64,000 nucleotides of DNA from Quercus robur (GCF_932294415.1 NC_065535.1:88180862-88244861), one strand, 5' to 3'. Numbered from the stretch's first letter, positions 48,801 through 61,600 are shown. Notes: a model not told the origin generated them from the letters alone. Program-made: numbers and translations.

Positions 48801-51501
48801 TTGATCTATTCATAATTTCATATAACTAAAGGAAATCAAAGAGCTAATCAACACATAAGAATCATAACTCCTATAGAAGTAGCACAACTATGATATTTTA
48901 AAATATTACCTATCCGCTGTTGTTTTCAACAGACGATCGTATTCAGAGAGATTTCCCCTTTTAGCTAGTAAGTTGGATTTGACTAGAGGCCCTCCCTGAT
49001 AATTTAAAACAACAATAACAACAACAATTAAACTCAACCGTGTTGGAAGTAATGCCAAGGGAAAGCTGCAAATACACAAAGGCATAATTTTGATGGAAAA
49101 ATCACCCAAAAAAAGAGGTAAAAAATAAATTGTATGCCCTCCGATGCACATGACATCCAACTAATTCGGACACAACTTCAAAATTAAAGTTTGAAATTTA
49201 ATTCAGACACGAGACCAAAAATACCCATTCTAAAGCTGTTTAATATAATAACAGAGTTTATTTCCTATCAGAAGTAAGGGATGGGTTGGGTTATGGATGT
49301 AAGTAAAGGAATTAAAAACACTTGCTTATTATTATTGGCATCAATAATTCAATACCAACTTAATTTGACCTTTTCCCATATTCTTGGCATCGATATCAAC
49401 TTATTTCTAATCATAAGCGTGTGTTGTACACACATATAAAATGATACAATCATGCTTATATCCGTGCATGATTACATTCAAGCATCACATACATACATGC
49501 TAATAAGTCTCAATTCAGCCAATCAAAGAAGAAAAGGTGAATCTAAGGTCATATATCTATCCTTTAAATCTTCAGAGGTTGCCCAATGTTAAACTCACTA
49601 CTTCAAGATATAAATGAACTAATTTTATTAAAGTAATGTGAAGTGCTGAAAGTTTATTTACTTTTTTTCTTTTGAACGGGGGCGACAATTGGTTTCTGGG
49701 CCCTTGATTGTTCTCCGGATTATTTGTCAAAGGCTGATCAAATTGTACCTATAAAATGAGAATATATATATATATATATATATAAAAGCAAATAAGAAAG
49801 TTAGATAAAAAAAAAAAAGTTCTGCAAAACAGACAGTACTGTAGCCAGCGTCCCAATCCAGACAGCAAACTCAGGTTAATATACTTTTAAGGACCCAACC
49901 AACCGATAGACCAATTTCACACTCTAATTTTATAACTTGCTAAACTAGTCCATCATTTGGTCCAGTGCGGTCATGTTCATCGGGACCCGATACAAAATAT
50001 TGGACACGTGGTGGCATTGTATTAGGTTAAATTCACAGACTCAAGCCAAATCCAAAAAGCCAACAAATAAATATAAACAGTAATTAACAGAAAGTATTTA
50101 TCATTTATATTCTGTTTGTTTTAAAGTAAAATATTTTTTTATTTTTTAAGAATTTATTTGTAAATAAAATATAGTCAAACTTATAAATATTTTCAGTTAA
50201 CAATAAAATCCTTAATAAGAAGTTGTAAAATTTTTTATCTTTAAAACTTTAGTAAAACACTTTCCAAAACACACAAGGTTGCTTTCCCTCTCTCATTTGG
50301 TCGCTTGGTCACTGGTCTAATGGCCGAAGCAAACCGGTGGCAAGATACGCCTCACCGACGACCAGTGCCCGCAATTCAGTGGCTGGAGACGCCTCACTAC
50401 AACTGCAACCGATGTTAGAGGTCTAGTAAAGACATCATTTTGTTGACCAATATTGGCGGTCCGGTCACCAAATATACCCCTCCGATGGTGATTGCCGGTA
50501 GTCCAATTGCTAGAGTCACCACTCTAACTTTTGGTTCCAGCAGTCTAGTCACAAGACCTATGGCACTAACAGCTTCCGTGTTGAGCCATCGATTTTTATG
50601 GTTTGCTTGAAAAATTTTACGTACCATACTAATCACTATAAAATATTTTACATATGTAAAGTTTTTTACATGTAATTTTACGTTTGAAAATAATCACTTT
50701 AAAACAAACAAACGGAGAGTCATAGTCAATCTCATGAGTGAAATTGGGCATGAAAGTGTGTCCGAGATTTACCCTGAACAAATAAAAATCATGAAGAGTT
50801 TCACTAAATACTAGTAAAGTGTATATAATCTAAAAAAGAAACTCACAAATAATATAATAGTTATGGAATAGTAGCTATATATATATAGTATGAGATATTG
50901 AAGACTGACCATCTTGTTCTTAGTAACATCTGACTGAGGCTTAACATCAGATGCCACTTCTGCTTCCGGAAACATATCAAGCTCTCGCTGCTGCGTCATC
51001 GCTTCTCGGATGTCGTTTGGATTTTTCTTTGGCCCTGAGTTTGGTCGGAGACTGATGCTTGAAAGACCAGCTGTCAACATATACATACAGGAGCAGCTCA
51101 AAATCAATAAATTTGTGAGGTGGTAGGTAATAATGATCTGTTTGGTTCCCGGGAAAAAGTCGAAAAAATAAAAAACAAATGAAACCATTTAATGTGGTAA
51201 AGTTAAAACTCTGATTTTTTTTTTTCCCGGAAACTGAAGCTCATAGAAATTACCACATTATTTAAAAAGTAAACAATTCTTGCTCTCCTGTAAAAGCTGA
51301 AATTGACAAAACAATTTTCATTTCAAGCTTCGAAATTAAATTTTTTTAAAAAAATTAAAAAAAAAAACAGCACAAAACGTAAATAAAATAAAATAAAACT
51401 TTGTGTACTCTTCCTTTTGTTTTAATTTCTCAGCAACCAAAAAATAGAACATATGATAAAAAGGATTGATATGTGTACGGACCGCTCAATGCATGCTCCA
51501 T
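45812..51501 (-). CDS. Copy D: chimeric eIF(iso)4G-like protein, eight exons
   Basis: Exons in order: 51483-51501, 50910-51070, 49662-49748, 48910-48995, 47288-47375, 46835-47185, 46490-46711, 45812-46363. All splice sites are GT-AG and the frame is open, about 521 residues. The first 60 residues ([41 protein letters not shown]) come from the zinc-finger gene. MIF4G spans exons 5-7 ([70 protein letters not shown]). MA3 fills exon 8 ([40 protein letters not shown]) and it ends IVNSTSSG. Exon 4 lost six bases, so the usual [10 protein letters not shown] reads LLAKRGNLS. The long linker between MIF4G and MA3 of canonical eIF(iso)4G is reduced to about 35 residues. Confidence 0.85.
47435..48708 (+). 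repeat. Copia LTR remnant in copy D intron 4, interrupted
   Basis: 47435-47544 and 48475-48708 together match 34920-35240 of copy C (for example GTTACTCCCATATTGATAAG and TGAAGTAGGGGG). No Copia interior is present, so it is a solo or truncated LTR. It sits between exons 5 and 4, as in copy C. Confidence 0.7.
47545..48474. mobile_element. Nested 0.93-kb insert with TG...CA ends
   Basis: TGTTGGGTTAAG begins it and GATCCTAACA ends it. TAACATATATG occurs at both edges (47531-47541 and 48470-48480), and copy C lacks the insert. The TG/CA ends and lack of coding suggest a solo LTR. The direct repeat overlaps the right end, so exact boundaries are uncertain by a few bases. Confidence 0.6.
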
Positions 51502-51584
51502 GAAGTAGCTGATGTTGGAAGAATATATGGGAGAGCTATGTACGTTGGAAGTCAGTTATCAACGGATAGGAACGCGAACTCCAA
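51502..51584 (-). pseudogene. Relic of ancestral exon 1 start in copy D
   Basis: The minus strand reads LEFAFLSVDN then TGA, aligned to [10 protein letters not shown] of copy A. The ancestral ATG is TTG here. Translation most likely begins at the ATG at 51501. Confidence 0.68.
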
Positions 51585-52739
51585 GTAATTTGCACACACA
51601 GAGAGAGAGAGAGAGATCAGAATTGAAATTTTAGGATTTTGAGGTCTGGCTATGGAGGAAGGGCATGTAATATGTTGTAACTGGATGTGTGAGTAATTAA
51701 TGGGAAAGTAAATAAAGTGAAAAGAATAAAAGCGTTGCAACCTTAAGCATTACGTAAAGTCTTATGAACAGATACTACTGAGAAGACATATGATTATGAA
51801 TAGGGTCAAAAGACTACGTGACGTAAAGGTTTTAGAGTGGGGACAATAGACTTAGGTAACAAGGTTTGGGATGGAATAGAATATAGGGTGTTTATCAAAA
51901 ATAAAAAATAAAAAAGGAATAGAATATTGGGTAAAAAGTTGGGTGACAAGATTTGGGATGGGATGCGATACATGGATAACGATATATGTCGGTTTGGTTC
52001 CGAATTTTAGATTGTTATTATTATTAATTATATTTAAAAATATCATTTTCTTGAGCCAAAAAAAAAAAAGGGGCAATTGTTTACTAGTATTTTAGCCTGA
52101 GCATGGGTTGGGTTTGGGCCAGTTGATGCTCAATTTGTCACTTGATTTGATGAGATTAGGATTTAATAAGCTTGAACGGATTTATATTGAAAAGTTAATG
52201 ATGTCCTATCTCCGACTACAATTTCATTTCGAATTGTTGACTGTTTATGTCGAGTGAGAAAGCAAAGCGATGTTGACAAGGAAGGAGAAGTATAAAAATG
52301 CATGAAAGACAAAGGAAGGGACCACAACACACGTGTGGAGGCACAAAGACGTTAGATTTAGCCTCCCATGACCATAACCTACCCTTCGTGGTGGTAATGG
52401 GCGTCACAACCTAGATTTAGCCTACTTCGGTCGGTTAGTTTCGACCATTCAAATTTCCTTAAATTGATGCCCCACATAATCATGTTTCAGGGCATGGAAC
52501 CCACTATCAACTCGAAATTGATTTAAATTTGTTTGGGTAAACTTTAATCAAATAAGTGAGTCCTGTCTCCTAGCGTTTGCTCACCCCCACCAATGTGACT
52601 TTACATTCCATTTGTTTTGAAGTAATGTATTTTCTCATTTTTAAGTGTTCCTTTGCATATAAAATGTGGTTATCTTATAAAATATTTTTCGTTGACTAAA
52701 AAATCCTTTAAAAAAGGTTATATGAAATATTTCTGCTAT

Positions 52740-52873
52740 TGTGGTATGCTTAGATAGTTGATCTAGAAGTTGCTGAATCTCTTGCCATCAGATGGACAAT
52801 GTTCGTAGCTCGGCAAATAGGCCATACTGAGGTGATTTTTGAAGGGGAGCCGAAAGCTGCAATTGTGAGTCAA
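52740..52873 (+). pseudogene. LINE RNase H fragment
   Basis: One short frame encodes LEVAESLAIRWTMFVARQIG and VIFEGEPKAAI. It resembles the AEAxAxxxAxxxAxxxGxxxVxxExD part of RNase H in plant LINEs; the catalytic aspartate position is altered. No other LINE parts adjoin it. Confidence 0.5.
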
Positions 52874-52899
52874 AAGCAGATAGTTTCAGTTTGTTTTTG

Positions 52900-53640
52900 T
52901 TGTAACTTATAACTAATATTCATATTTGTGACGTAGGGTCAAGCCGACCTTGTTTACAAACTGTACCATTTAGTAAAAGGAAAATAACACTTTAATTGCA
53001 GTTTTAAGGCTGTGTTTGGCTCTATGTAAATGGATTTTCATGCGTTTGGTTGGGCTGCGGAAAATATGATAGAAAATGATTTTAGGTGTTTGTCTTGAAT
53101 GGAAATAGTTTTTCCAGTATATATTTTTCCCTGTTTGGTTTGTTCATAAAAATTACAAAAATATATGACATGTAAAATAATAGTGAATTTGATCCTTCCT
53201 ATTAGCTTGCAAATATGCATTACACACCCAAATTAACATATAGAGGTAAACATCCGAATAATATTTTCATAATATATAGATCATAAATACATAAATGTAG
53301 CATTTATCATTGCAAGTAAACCTCCATGGTCTACAAAAATGATAACTACAACAGGTACCTGAACGTTACACATGTACCCCATGCCTACACTAAAGATATA
53401 TGACTTGGGCCATTGTATCATCTCAAATCCACAAAATACTACATCCTACAATCAAGGTACATAACTGTTATCCCTCGGAGCATAACAGTCCACAAAATAT
53501 AGATACCACCATCAAAAGTTCAAGGTTAGTAATACATACATACCCTACTTATACCATCTGATGTTTATAGTTAATACATATTTGTCACATAAATGGTATC
53601 ATTAGAGGTGAATAGTAAAAAATGGCACCATCACAAAAAT
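52900..53640. other. Intergenic
   Basis: AT-rich, no gene or clear repeat recognised. The phrase CTGTGTTTGGCT near 53010 resembles the terminus of plant TIR elements, but no partner end was found. Confidence 0.4.
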
Positions 53641-53656
53641 ATCCTATCATAACTAG

Positions 53657-53893
53657 TCAACACCAAACAAAGTCATCAGAGTTGAGTAAAAAAGAACTAT
53701 TCATCCAAAGCTTAGCATTCTTTGCCAAAAATCCCCTAGCTGCCTTCTTGTTTTCACACAAATGATCAAATGTAGTTGCAAGCATATTTTCACTATACCC
53801 CTCCGATGCCATGGCCATTACCTCGGAGCAAAGAGCAACGTAATCAACAAGCCTCCGATTGATTTCTTTCAAGGCCACAATAATTTCCTTCAA
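53657..53893 (-). pseudogene. Fragment resembling Myb/SANT-like transposon accessory protein
   Basis: A 78-residue frame carries LKEINRRLVDYVALCSEVMA, YSENMLATTFDHLCENKKAA and RGFLAKNAKLW. Such a C-terminal pattern is familiar from plant Myb/SANT-like proteins linked to Harbinger elements, but that is memory-based. No Myb domain exon is visible upstream (above 53893), so it is probably a relic. I am unsure of the family. Confidence 0.38.
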
Positions 53894-53949
53894 CTACTCA
53901 AATAGATCAGTGAGAACACTGTCATCATTAGGAGGTGCTTAGACAAATC

Positions 53950-56900
53950 GTTGTGGGTCTTATCAGCAGTGATAGCCCATTCAATTCAAGCCCATTTTTT
54001 ACCCATGAGTAGCTGAATTAAATGGAATTTGATGATCTTAAACATAGCTTCAACATTAATCCAATCACATGATTAGATTTGTATTAAAAATCAATTAAAT
54101 TTAGACAACCACATAAAAATTGATGAAAATCAACAAAAGATTGGGTCTAACTATTAAAATCATGAAATCTCTTTTTGCAACTAACTTTTTGCAGCTAAGT
54201 AATTGCAACTAAGTTTTTTGATCGTTTTAAATTGGTGAGACGCCTAGCAATTTGGTTATGCAAGGGAGGTTGGATGACACTACAGTCTTTTAAAAAAGAA
54301 TAAGGGGTATAAAAGAAGTTCACGAAGAATTCAGTTAGATTGTATTGGACTCTTAAGGCAAAAAAGATTGTAAAAGGCCCCCACAAGACTATTTTCAAGA
54401 ATTATTCAACATTGATTTCCACCGTATTAATTTAGTAAGATTGTATTCAGTTATGTGTTCTTGGAATTATGTTTAATTTTGATGTGGGCTGGAGCTTGAA
54501 GTTGTTTGTTAGGCTTATTTTATTTTATTTATGTGTAGGCTAGACGCAAGATTTACTAAGCTTAAGGGAGGTGTGAGCCAAAATTATTAAACAAAAGAAA
54601 CAGGTTGGGCTTAGGATGAGTGTGAGCTTGGATTTTAATTGTTGTATAAATTCGGATTGAGAGTGGGCTGGTGGTTTCGAACTTGAGTTAGCTTTTTAAA
54701 GGAGAGGAGCCTAACAGGTGTGGGCTTAGACTCAGTTTCGGGTTGAGCTTTTGGTTGTTGAGGGAGTGGGGTTTGTTATGTTTCTATTTCAGGTTGGGCC
54801 GAAGAAAGAGATTGGGTTGGTATGTGGCTGGGATTTTGGGTTTTCTTTGAGAGGTTGAGGTCGTTAAGTCTGGGGTTGTACCCTTGTAGGAGGGCTGTAA
54901 AAATGTCAAACAGGATGGATTTCTCTGGCTAAGAGAGGAGAGCTTTTTGGGTATTTTTGGTCGGGCCTCTTTTTGATTGAATGTGAGGAAAATAGTAGTA
55001 TTTTTAGACCGAGCATTAACATTTGGTATCCACAAAAAATCTCATTTTATAATTTCAAAAACTGCTTTATCTATTATACCACATTATTTTATAATACATC
55101 CAATATCCCATTTATTAATTATCTCATTTATTCATTAAATTATTATTTTCGCCAACTCTTTCTCTCTCTTCCTCTTCATAAAAAATAATTAAAATAATAA
55201 GAAGGAAGTGAAGACGAGACAGATAGGAGAGAGAATCATAATAAAATAATGATATTTAATTTTGCAATTTGTGAATAGTAAAGTCTAAATATAGAAGTGT
55301 ACTGTAACACTATTGTAAAAATTTTTGTAATTAAAAGACCAGGTAATGGGCTTGCTTTGTGCTTTGATGCTAAAATTCCCCAACATATACTATTTGCAAG
55401 ACCCAATGCCAATGCTACACCCTAATGCAAATGGAATAAGGATTGGTGACACCGTATGAGTGATGTCACTTGAATATTCTAGCAATTGGACAACCCTTAA
55501 TTCACTTGCGTAATGGATTGGATCCATACGAGTGGTATCATTTGAATATTCTAGCAATTGGACAACCCTTAATTCATCTCTGCAATGGATTTGAACTTGG
55601 ACTGCAGTACATTTAAGGAACTTTGTGGATTTTAAATCAATGATTAATAATTCACAATAAATCTTAACATATTCATTAAAAAAAAAAAAGAAATTAACTT
55701 GATCTCTAAATAAATCACATGTATGATTTAATAAAAATAAAGGGACCAAATATGACAAAGTATGGACCCAAATAAAAACAGTAAATGTAATTTATAAAAA
55801 TCGGTTAAATTCCTTAATCACTTTTGATGTGTGATCCATGGCATGCCACATAATTTTACACAATTTTGGCCACAACTCATCACGTGGCAACTTGTGGCAG
55901 AAGTTATATAAAATTATATGGTCTTAGCATTTTCCCCCAATTATAGACCACATACTTCATGAATGAGTTTTCCATCTTCTTCTTATTGATAGACTAATAT
56001 AAAAGGCAGCCCTTGGATCCCTTTAAGGGATCTTGCACAATCTCAATGCCGACAGAGTAGAAAAATGATGTTGCATGACAAATAATCTCATCTTTTGTCT
56101 TTTTTCTTCTTTAATTTGTTTGCTGTTTGGAAATTTCTTGTGGTTGCCAATTTATTTGCTTGTGGAGTGGGAATGGTGCCCCTTTTTCTAGTGGTATAAT
56201 CCTCAAATCTATCATCGTGCAAAGAGGATAATCCTAATGCTGTTCAGAAGAATGACACACTGGATAAGAAAATTGTTACACAGAAAAGTTGAGATAAACT
56301 TTTCCTGTTGGCGTTTATTGCTCATGGGGTTTTTGTGGAGTTTTTATGCTTGAACTTTTGAGGGCTAATGAAAATGGTTAAGTGAAGAAGTTGTAATTAG
56401 CTTAATGCGTTTGTAATTGGTATTATAGCTTAGAGGTCTAGTTAACAGTCAAGACCCTTATACCTCAACTAGTTGGACTTTTTGGTGTTTTTAACTAAGA
56501 TATTTAGGGTTTAAATTTCTTATTTTCCATTGTAACTATCTAATTTTAAAAAATAAAAATAAAAAAGAGGCTCTAGTGAATTCATTTGTATTTAGGCAAA
56601 GGCATTTTATAATGTATTTAAGAAATGCTAATGAAACACAAAGTTATGTAAGTACTCCTATGTATTAAGCACAAAGCTGTGTATTAAGAATGAAACAAAG
56701 TTATTTTATTATTATTATTATTATTATTACCTTTTATTGTAATACGAACTTGGCTATGTATTTGAGATATGAATTAAAATAACAACACTTGGTTACCATA
56801 GTAATATGAACCGATATCAACAGATGTAAATCTATTTGCACTCATATACACCTCAATAGCAGTCCAGTGAACATAAAAGTTGTAGAACAGCTAATTAAGC

Positions 56901-57640
56901 AGTAAGATGTCATTGAATTGAACATAACTTGATAAGCTTCCATTTACAAAATACCTGATAAACTAAAATATGCCAATTTGTCAAGATGCCCATTTATAGC
57001 GACCCAAGTATACCAAATTGCTGACAAAATTGTCATTTACAATACACTAGGTGTTCTAATTCCACGTCAAAAGTTTTGTAATTTAAATAATATTCTTAGC
57101 ATATTTAACCAAAATATCCATTATTCAAAACCTTTCAAACCAAGTAAGGAAGAGTTTGTGTCTCACTTAAAGTGGACATATTAAGATGCAGACACATATC
57201 CACATCTTAACGTATTCAGTGTAACTAAACTGTGTCCGACCATATGTAACTTTTAAATTATTTATTTTTGTTTGACGACAAAGCCATTGTTTACAAACCA
57301 TTGACCAAAATATACCAAAAATACGAAAGTAGAAAATCTGCCAACCAAAATCTAAACAATAATTCTTTTTTAACCTCAAAATTTGCTAATTTTGGTCTAA
57401 CAACCTCCCAATTTATGATTAAGAAAAAGACTAAAAGACACAAAGGATATACTAAAAGAAAGAATAAAAAATATATATTCTTTACAAATTCTACTCTATC
57501 GGTATTTCCTCCTATTTCCACTCAAACCAAGCTGTAAACAGTTGACCCCACATCACTACAAAAAGGCCTCTGTCATTGAAATAAGTCATCAGATTCTTCT
57601 AAAGAAGAAACTGAAAGATTTTAGTATCTGATCTATTTCC
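53950..57640. other. Intergenic without recognised genes
   Basis: Short frames on both strands have no recognisable domain and AT-driven composition. Apart from the duplication at 55453-55596 and an ATT run near 56705-56732, nothing stands out. Confidence 0.5.
55453..55596. repeat. Two-copy tandem repeat, 72-bp unit
   Basis: Both units contain TGAATATTCTAGCAATTGGA followed by CAACCCTTAATTCA. Units differ at several sites, so the duplication is not brand new. Confidence 0.85.
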
Positions 57641-57712
57641 TTGTCCATCAAAACTTCCAAGACCTTAACTATATTTCACTCTCTCTGTTTCTCTCACTGT
57701 CACTCTGTCGAA

Positions 57713-58027
57713 ATGGCAAATGGGTGTGAAATATTCTGCGAGATTCTGATCGCCATTTTGCTCCCTCCTTTGGGTGTTTGTCTCCGCCATGGTTGCTGCA
57801 GTGTATGCCTCTCTCTCTCTCTTCATGATAAAAATATTGTCTTTTTTTGTTTGTCTCTTTTTTGATTTCATGTATCTGAAATATTACAGGTTGAGTTCTG
57901 GCTCTGTGTGTTGCTGACTATTCTGGGTTACATCCCTGGAATAATATATGCTCTCTATGTCATTGTGTTTCTACATCGTGATGAGTACTTCAGTGAAGAA
58001 AGGCGTCCTCTTTACGCTTCCGCTTAG
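57713..58027 (+). CDS. RCI2: RCI2/LTI6-type hydrophobic protein, copy 1
   Basis: Exon 1 is 57713-57802 and exon 2 is 57890-58027, joined AGT|GTATGC...TTACAG|GTT in phase 0. The 75-residue product starts MANGCEIFCEILIAILLPPL. The PMP3/UPF0057 family has two membrane helices: here about residues 9-24 (ILIAILLPPLGVCL) and 32-52 (FWLCVLLTILGYIPGIIYAL). The loop Arg-His-Gly-Cys-Cys and the PGIIYALY motif are intact. The C terminus LHRDEYFSEERRPLYASA is longer than the shortest members, which end near the second helix. Known members sit in the plasma membrane and endomembranes and help ion balance and cold or salt tolerance; induction here is inferred only. A CT-rich leader precedes the ATG. Confidence 0.93.
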
Positions 58028-59830
58028 AACTGGTAATTATTTCTCTCATTACTTTGTTTACTTTTATCAAATAATTACTCTCTGAAACAATGAATATGCA
58101 GTTTCTTAGTTATTTGGATATCTGGTTGGTTATTGGGTTTTTTTTTTTTTTTTTTGGGTTAGTTTTGACCTGACTTTAGATATGGACTTGACTCTTGGGT
58201 GGTTGACACTTCATAATCTTTTCTGTTTATCCCTGTTTTTTTCAAATTAATCTTACATGCGTAATGGTTTTGCTTCGCTAAATAGTTGAATGAATTGCAA
58301 AAATAGTGATCAATTTGATTTAAGTAAAGCACAGGGAAGCATATAGTGATTTTAATTTGTTACCCTGTAAATTTTGTATTGTGTGATGGGTATATTGTGC
58401 ATAAGGAAGTACTGGGCTTTTTGATCTTGCATGACTGTATGAGTCTGTTTGGTTAGACGATTTGGGAGCCTAAAGTGCATTTTAAAAACCCAAAATGATG
58501 TTTTGCAACAGCAACTACTTATAACTTTTCTACAAATGTTTATTTTAAACTTAAATTGCTGTTTCGCAACAGCTTATACAAACGCATCCTATATTTGGCT
58601 CCTATGCATAGGTCTCTTTGTCAATGACATTGAAAATGTGTCTGTTTGGTTTAAGACAAGCTGAATTTTTTAATTTTTTTATATGGAATTAGAGATGATA
58701 TTAAGAATGAATAGCCATTGATGTTAAGAACAACCCAGATCCAATAATAATATTTGTAATTTGTGCATAGCTTCTGGTCTTTGACATTAAAAAAACAAAA
58801 CCGGTTGTAATAAGGAAAAGGACATGTGAGAATTTGGTCTTAGCTTGTGGGATAAGAATGACATGCATCTATATTCAATATGCAATCGAAGGTTTTTGTA
58901 TATGGGTCAAGAGATCTTCAAACTAGAATGCTCTCTTTTATATTACAATCCTTCTTAGTGAAAAATTACTCTACAGACTGTAGGGGAATACACTATGTGG
59001 GCTCAATAAAAGACATTATTTGAGACTAGGGCTAGTGTTGAATAGCTAATTCCAGTGAAACTGTACACGTAATTTTAAACATTGTGGGAGTTTAGCCCAG
59101 TCATAGTTACCATGGCATCTCTCTCTCTCTCTCTCTCTAGTTTTGTTTTTTACTTGCCTATGTTCCTCCAAGTGACAGTTGTTTTCTGAGGTTAAGGAGG
59201 TTAAGGATGAAAAGAAATGAGTATGCTTTCCTTAATGCCAAGGTAGTGGGATTAAATAGTTTAAGTGATTTCAGCTCAAATTAGAGTTTAAAAAAGTCGA
59301 GACATTTCAAATTGCGGATAAAATCAACGCGGACCTATATACTGGATGCAATGTCAGGTCATTTGCTAACGAACGGCGTTTTTGTTTGATCAACTAGATG
59401 CTGATGATTAATGAATATCAACTGGAATAATTCACTTCTGTTTAGCTGGCTAAGAGAAGGCTTAGTCAATGCATTTCTTAAATTTAAGTTTTTACTTGAT
59501 CAAAATTTTGTGTCTTCAAGTGTAAGTAATGCTTCAAACAACCTTAGTCCTATGTTCTGTTTCTCTCTGTTCTCAACAGTTTAGTTGATACCCAAGTGTT
59601 TCTCTTCTCAAGCTTCATATACTAAAATTTGGAGTCACAAAATTTTGTGTTTTAATATTTTTTACATTCTCTTATTGACCGGGTAAAATTAATTTCTATG
59701 TTTCTTGCAGATAGAGTTCTGCATCAGCTTGCTCCAGTGCTGGCGATGTTATATTCCCGTACTAATTTATCTGCGAAATTCCATTTTGTTTAGCATTATA
59801 ATCTGTATTTTCAATGCCTACTGCTCTTGA
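58028..59830 (+). other. 3' UTR of RCI2 copy 1 with a probable intron
   Basis: Five bases after the TAG is a donor (CTG|GTAATT, intron from 58033). At 59710 TTTCTTGCAG is followed by ATAGAGTTCTGCATCAGCTT. The corresponding donor and acceptor in copy 2 are at 61977 and 63433, and both the exon after the acceptor and its CAG context are conserved. The polyadenylation site is not located. The intron carries a CT microsatellite at about 59120-59140. Confidence 0.6.
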
Positions 59831-60249
59831 TCTTTGGTTCTTATCTTGTGTACGCTTTAAGTTGATGATATTTAACTTTTTCAGCATGCAATTAATCAAC
59901 TATGGTAATTGAACTTTTTTTTTCCTTTTTGAGAACAAACTATGGTAATTGGACTTGGTTTCCTGTTTTGTCATATGGGCTTCTGGCATCGCTCGAGTAT
60001 GGAAAAGATCAATTACAAATAAATATTATACTTTTGAGTGTGTTTTTGGTCGGAGACATGAGTTAAAGAACTTGTGTTGTGTATCGTTTAGTGACTTAGT
60101 GGTGCCTCAAGAGAGTGTTATGAAAAATAATAATAATAACTAATACTTCCAATTATCGAATTATTAAAATAAAATAAAAGTTTCCCAACTGCTTTTACAA
60201 TTCAAACCATCAGGCATTTTTTGTTTTTAAATGAATTAATTCAATTACG

Positions 60250-60470
60250 CCATAAATAAAACAAAAGGTTTAAGACAAAGCCGGTTAAAGTACAGCCCAC
60301 AAAAGGTTTGATAAATAAACATCCAAAAGATCAACAAAGGGAAAATTAAAATACAAGAAGTCAAAAGATTGTTTAGTCCCCAATTTAGCAAGGGCATCAG
60401 TGCATCTTTTTGCCTCGCCAAAGCAATGATTTATCTTAACTCGAGTAACTTGGAACCACAAGGGATTCAA
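60250..60470 (-). pseudogene. LINE RNase H C-terminal fragment
   Basis: The frame carries VTRVKINHCFGEAKRCTDAL, AKLGTKQSFDF and DLLDVYLSNL. It corresponds to the HxxREANxxADxLAxxG end of plant LINE RNase H, with the catalytic region missing. It lies between the two RCI2 genes. Confidence 0.6.
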
Positions 60471-60479
60471 TCAAACAAT

Positions 60480-61600
60480 CAATTGTGATCTACAAAGCGA
60501 GGTCAAAATAAGAATATTATTTATTTATTCCGCCTCCCCCCAAAAAAAGGCAAGCAGATAAAATGAGTGACCCACACTTTTGTTGACAGGTGAGGTGGCA
60601 AACTATAGAAGCCATATCCACGCCAAAATATCCATGCCCAAAACAAAAACTTGAAAATATTTACAATTTTGATCTTTATATTTTGGGTTATTATTACATT
60701 TAGTCTGATGAGACCGAAGAACCCTTTGTCACAGATGAGATAATCGAATATCCCCGTCCATGAGTCCACATCACTAACGAAGGTAAAAAAGTCATTTAAT
60801 ACAGCCAATAATACCTCAAACGGTTACAAGACTAGCTATACAGACCGTTGAAAGCCCATAAAAGCTTATATTACTCAGCATAAAGCGTTACCAAGATAGG
60901 CATTAAAACCACAATAATAGCCACAACGGTTAGGAGGAGTGGAAACATATATAAACCCCTCATAACACCAACACAAGGTACATACACACACCTAAAAGTA
61001 CTCATAAGTGAATCTGATATTCTCTATATTTTCTAAAGGCTTCCTTGTACTAACTTTGGCATCGAAGACGTTGTGGCAAACACCATACCGATGACCACTT
61101 TGAGGGAGTCATCTACCGTATTTGCAGGAACATAGACGAGGACTCAACTCCATCTGAACACACTTACAAAGATTGGCGATTTGCACTTCATCATGGTCTA
61201 TGCTATTTTCAATTTGCAAATCAATTGACTCATACTAAAATATAAGACCAAATTAACAATGACTCTAAAATGGTACAGACACTTAAACCACCAAATAGAT
61301 AACAACAAGCTATATAAGATCAATCCAGGTTCTAATTAGCTTATCTGATTTAATATTTTGTTATCGAATAAGAGATATAAAATTCAAACTTATCTACGCT
61401 AAAAATTAGTCAATAATTTGGTAGGATAACAAACAATTGTCATAGGGTTAGTGGATTCCATAATTTGATAATCTATCCTCTATAGAAAGAAAAAAAAAAT
61501 TCAGATCCTGTTTATTATTAATTAATTTGTTTTCTTGTCCATTAAGTTTAAAAATTATTATAAGAGACCCTCTCCTCGGTCCTCACGTCTGTGGATCTCT
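60480..61600. other. Intergenic, upstream region of RCI2 copy 2
   Basis: No gene recognised. AT-rich; the last 60 bases before the transcript are C/T-rich (TCTCCTTCTCATTCTCACTC), as before copy 1. Confidence 0.45.

Noticed and set aside
59949..60143. 64-residue frame after RCI2 copy 1
   Set aside because: Ends in an AAT microsatellite, has no homology and is not kept open in copy 2's matching flank.
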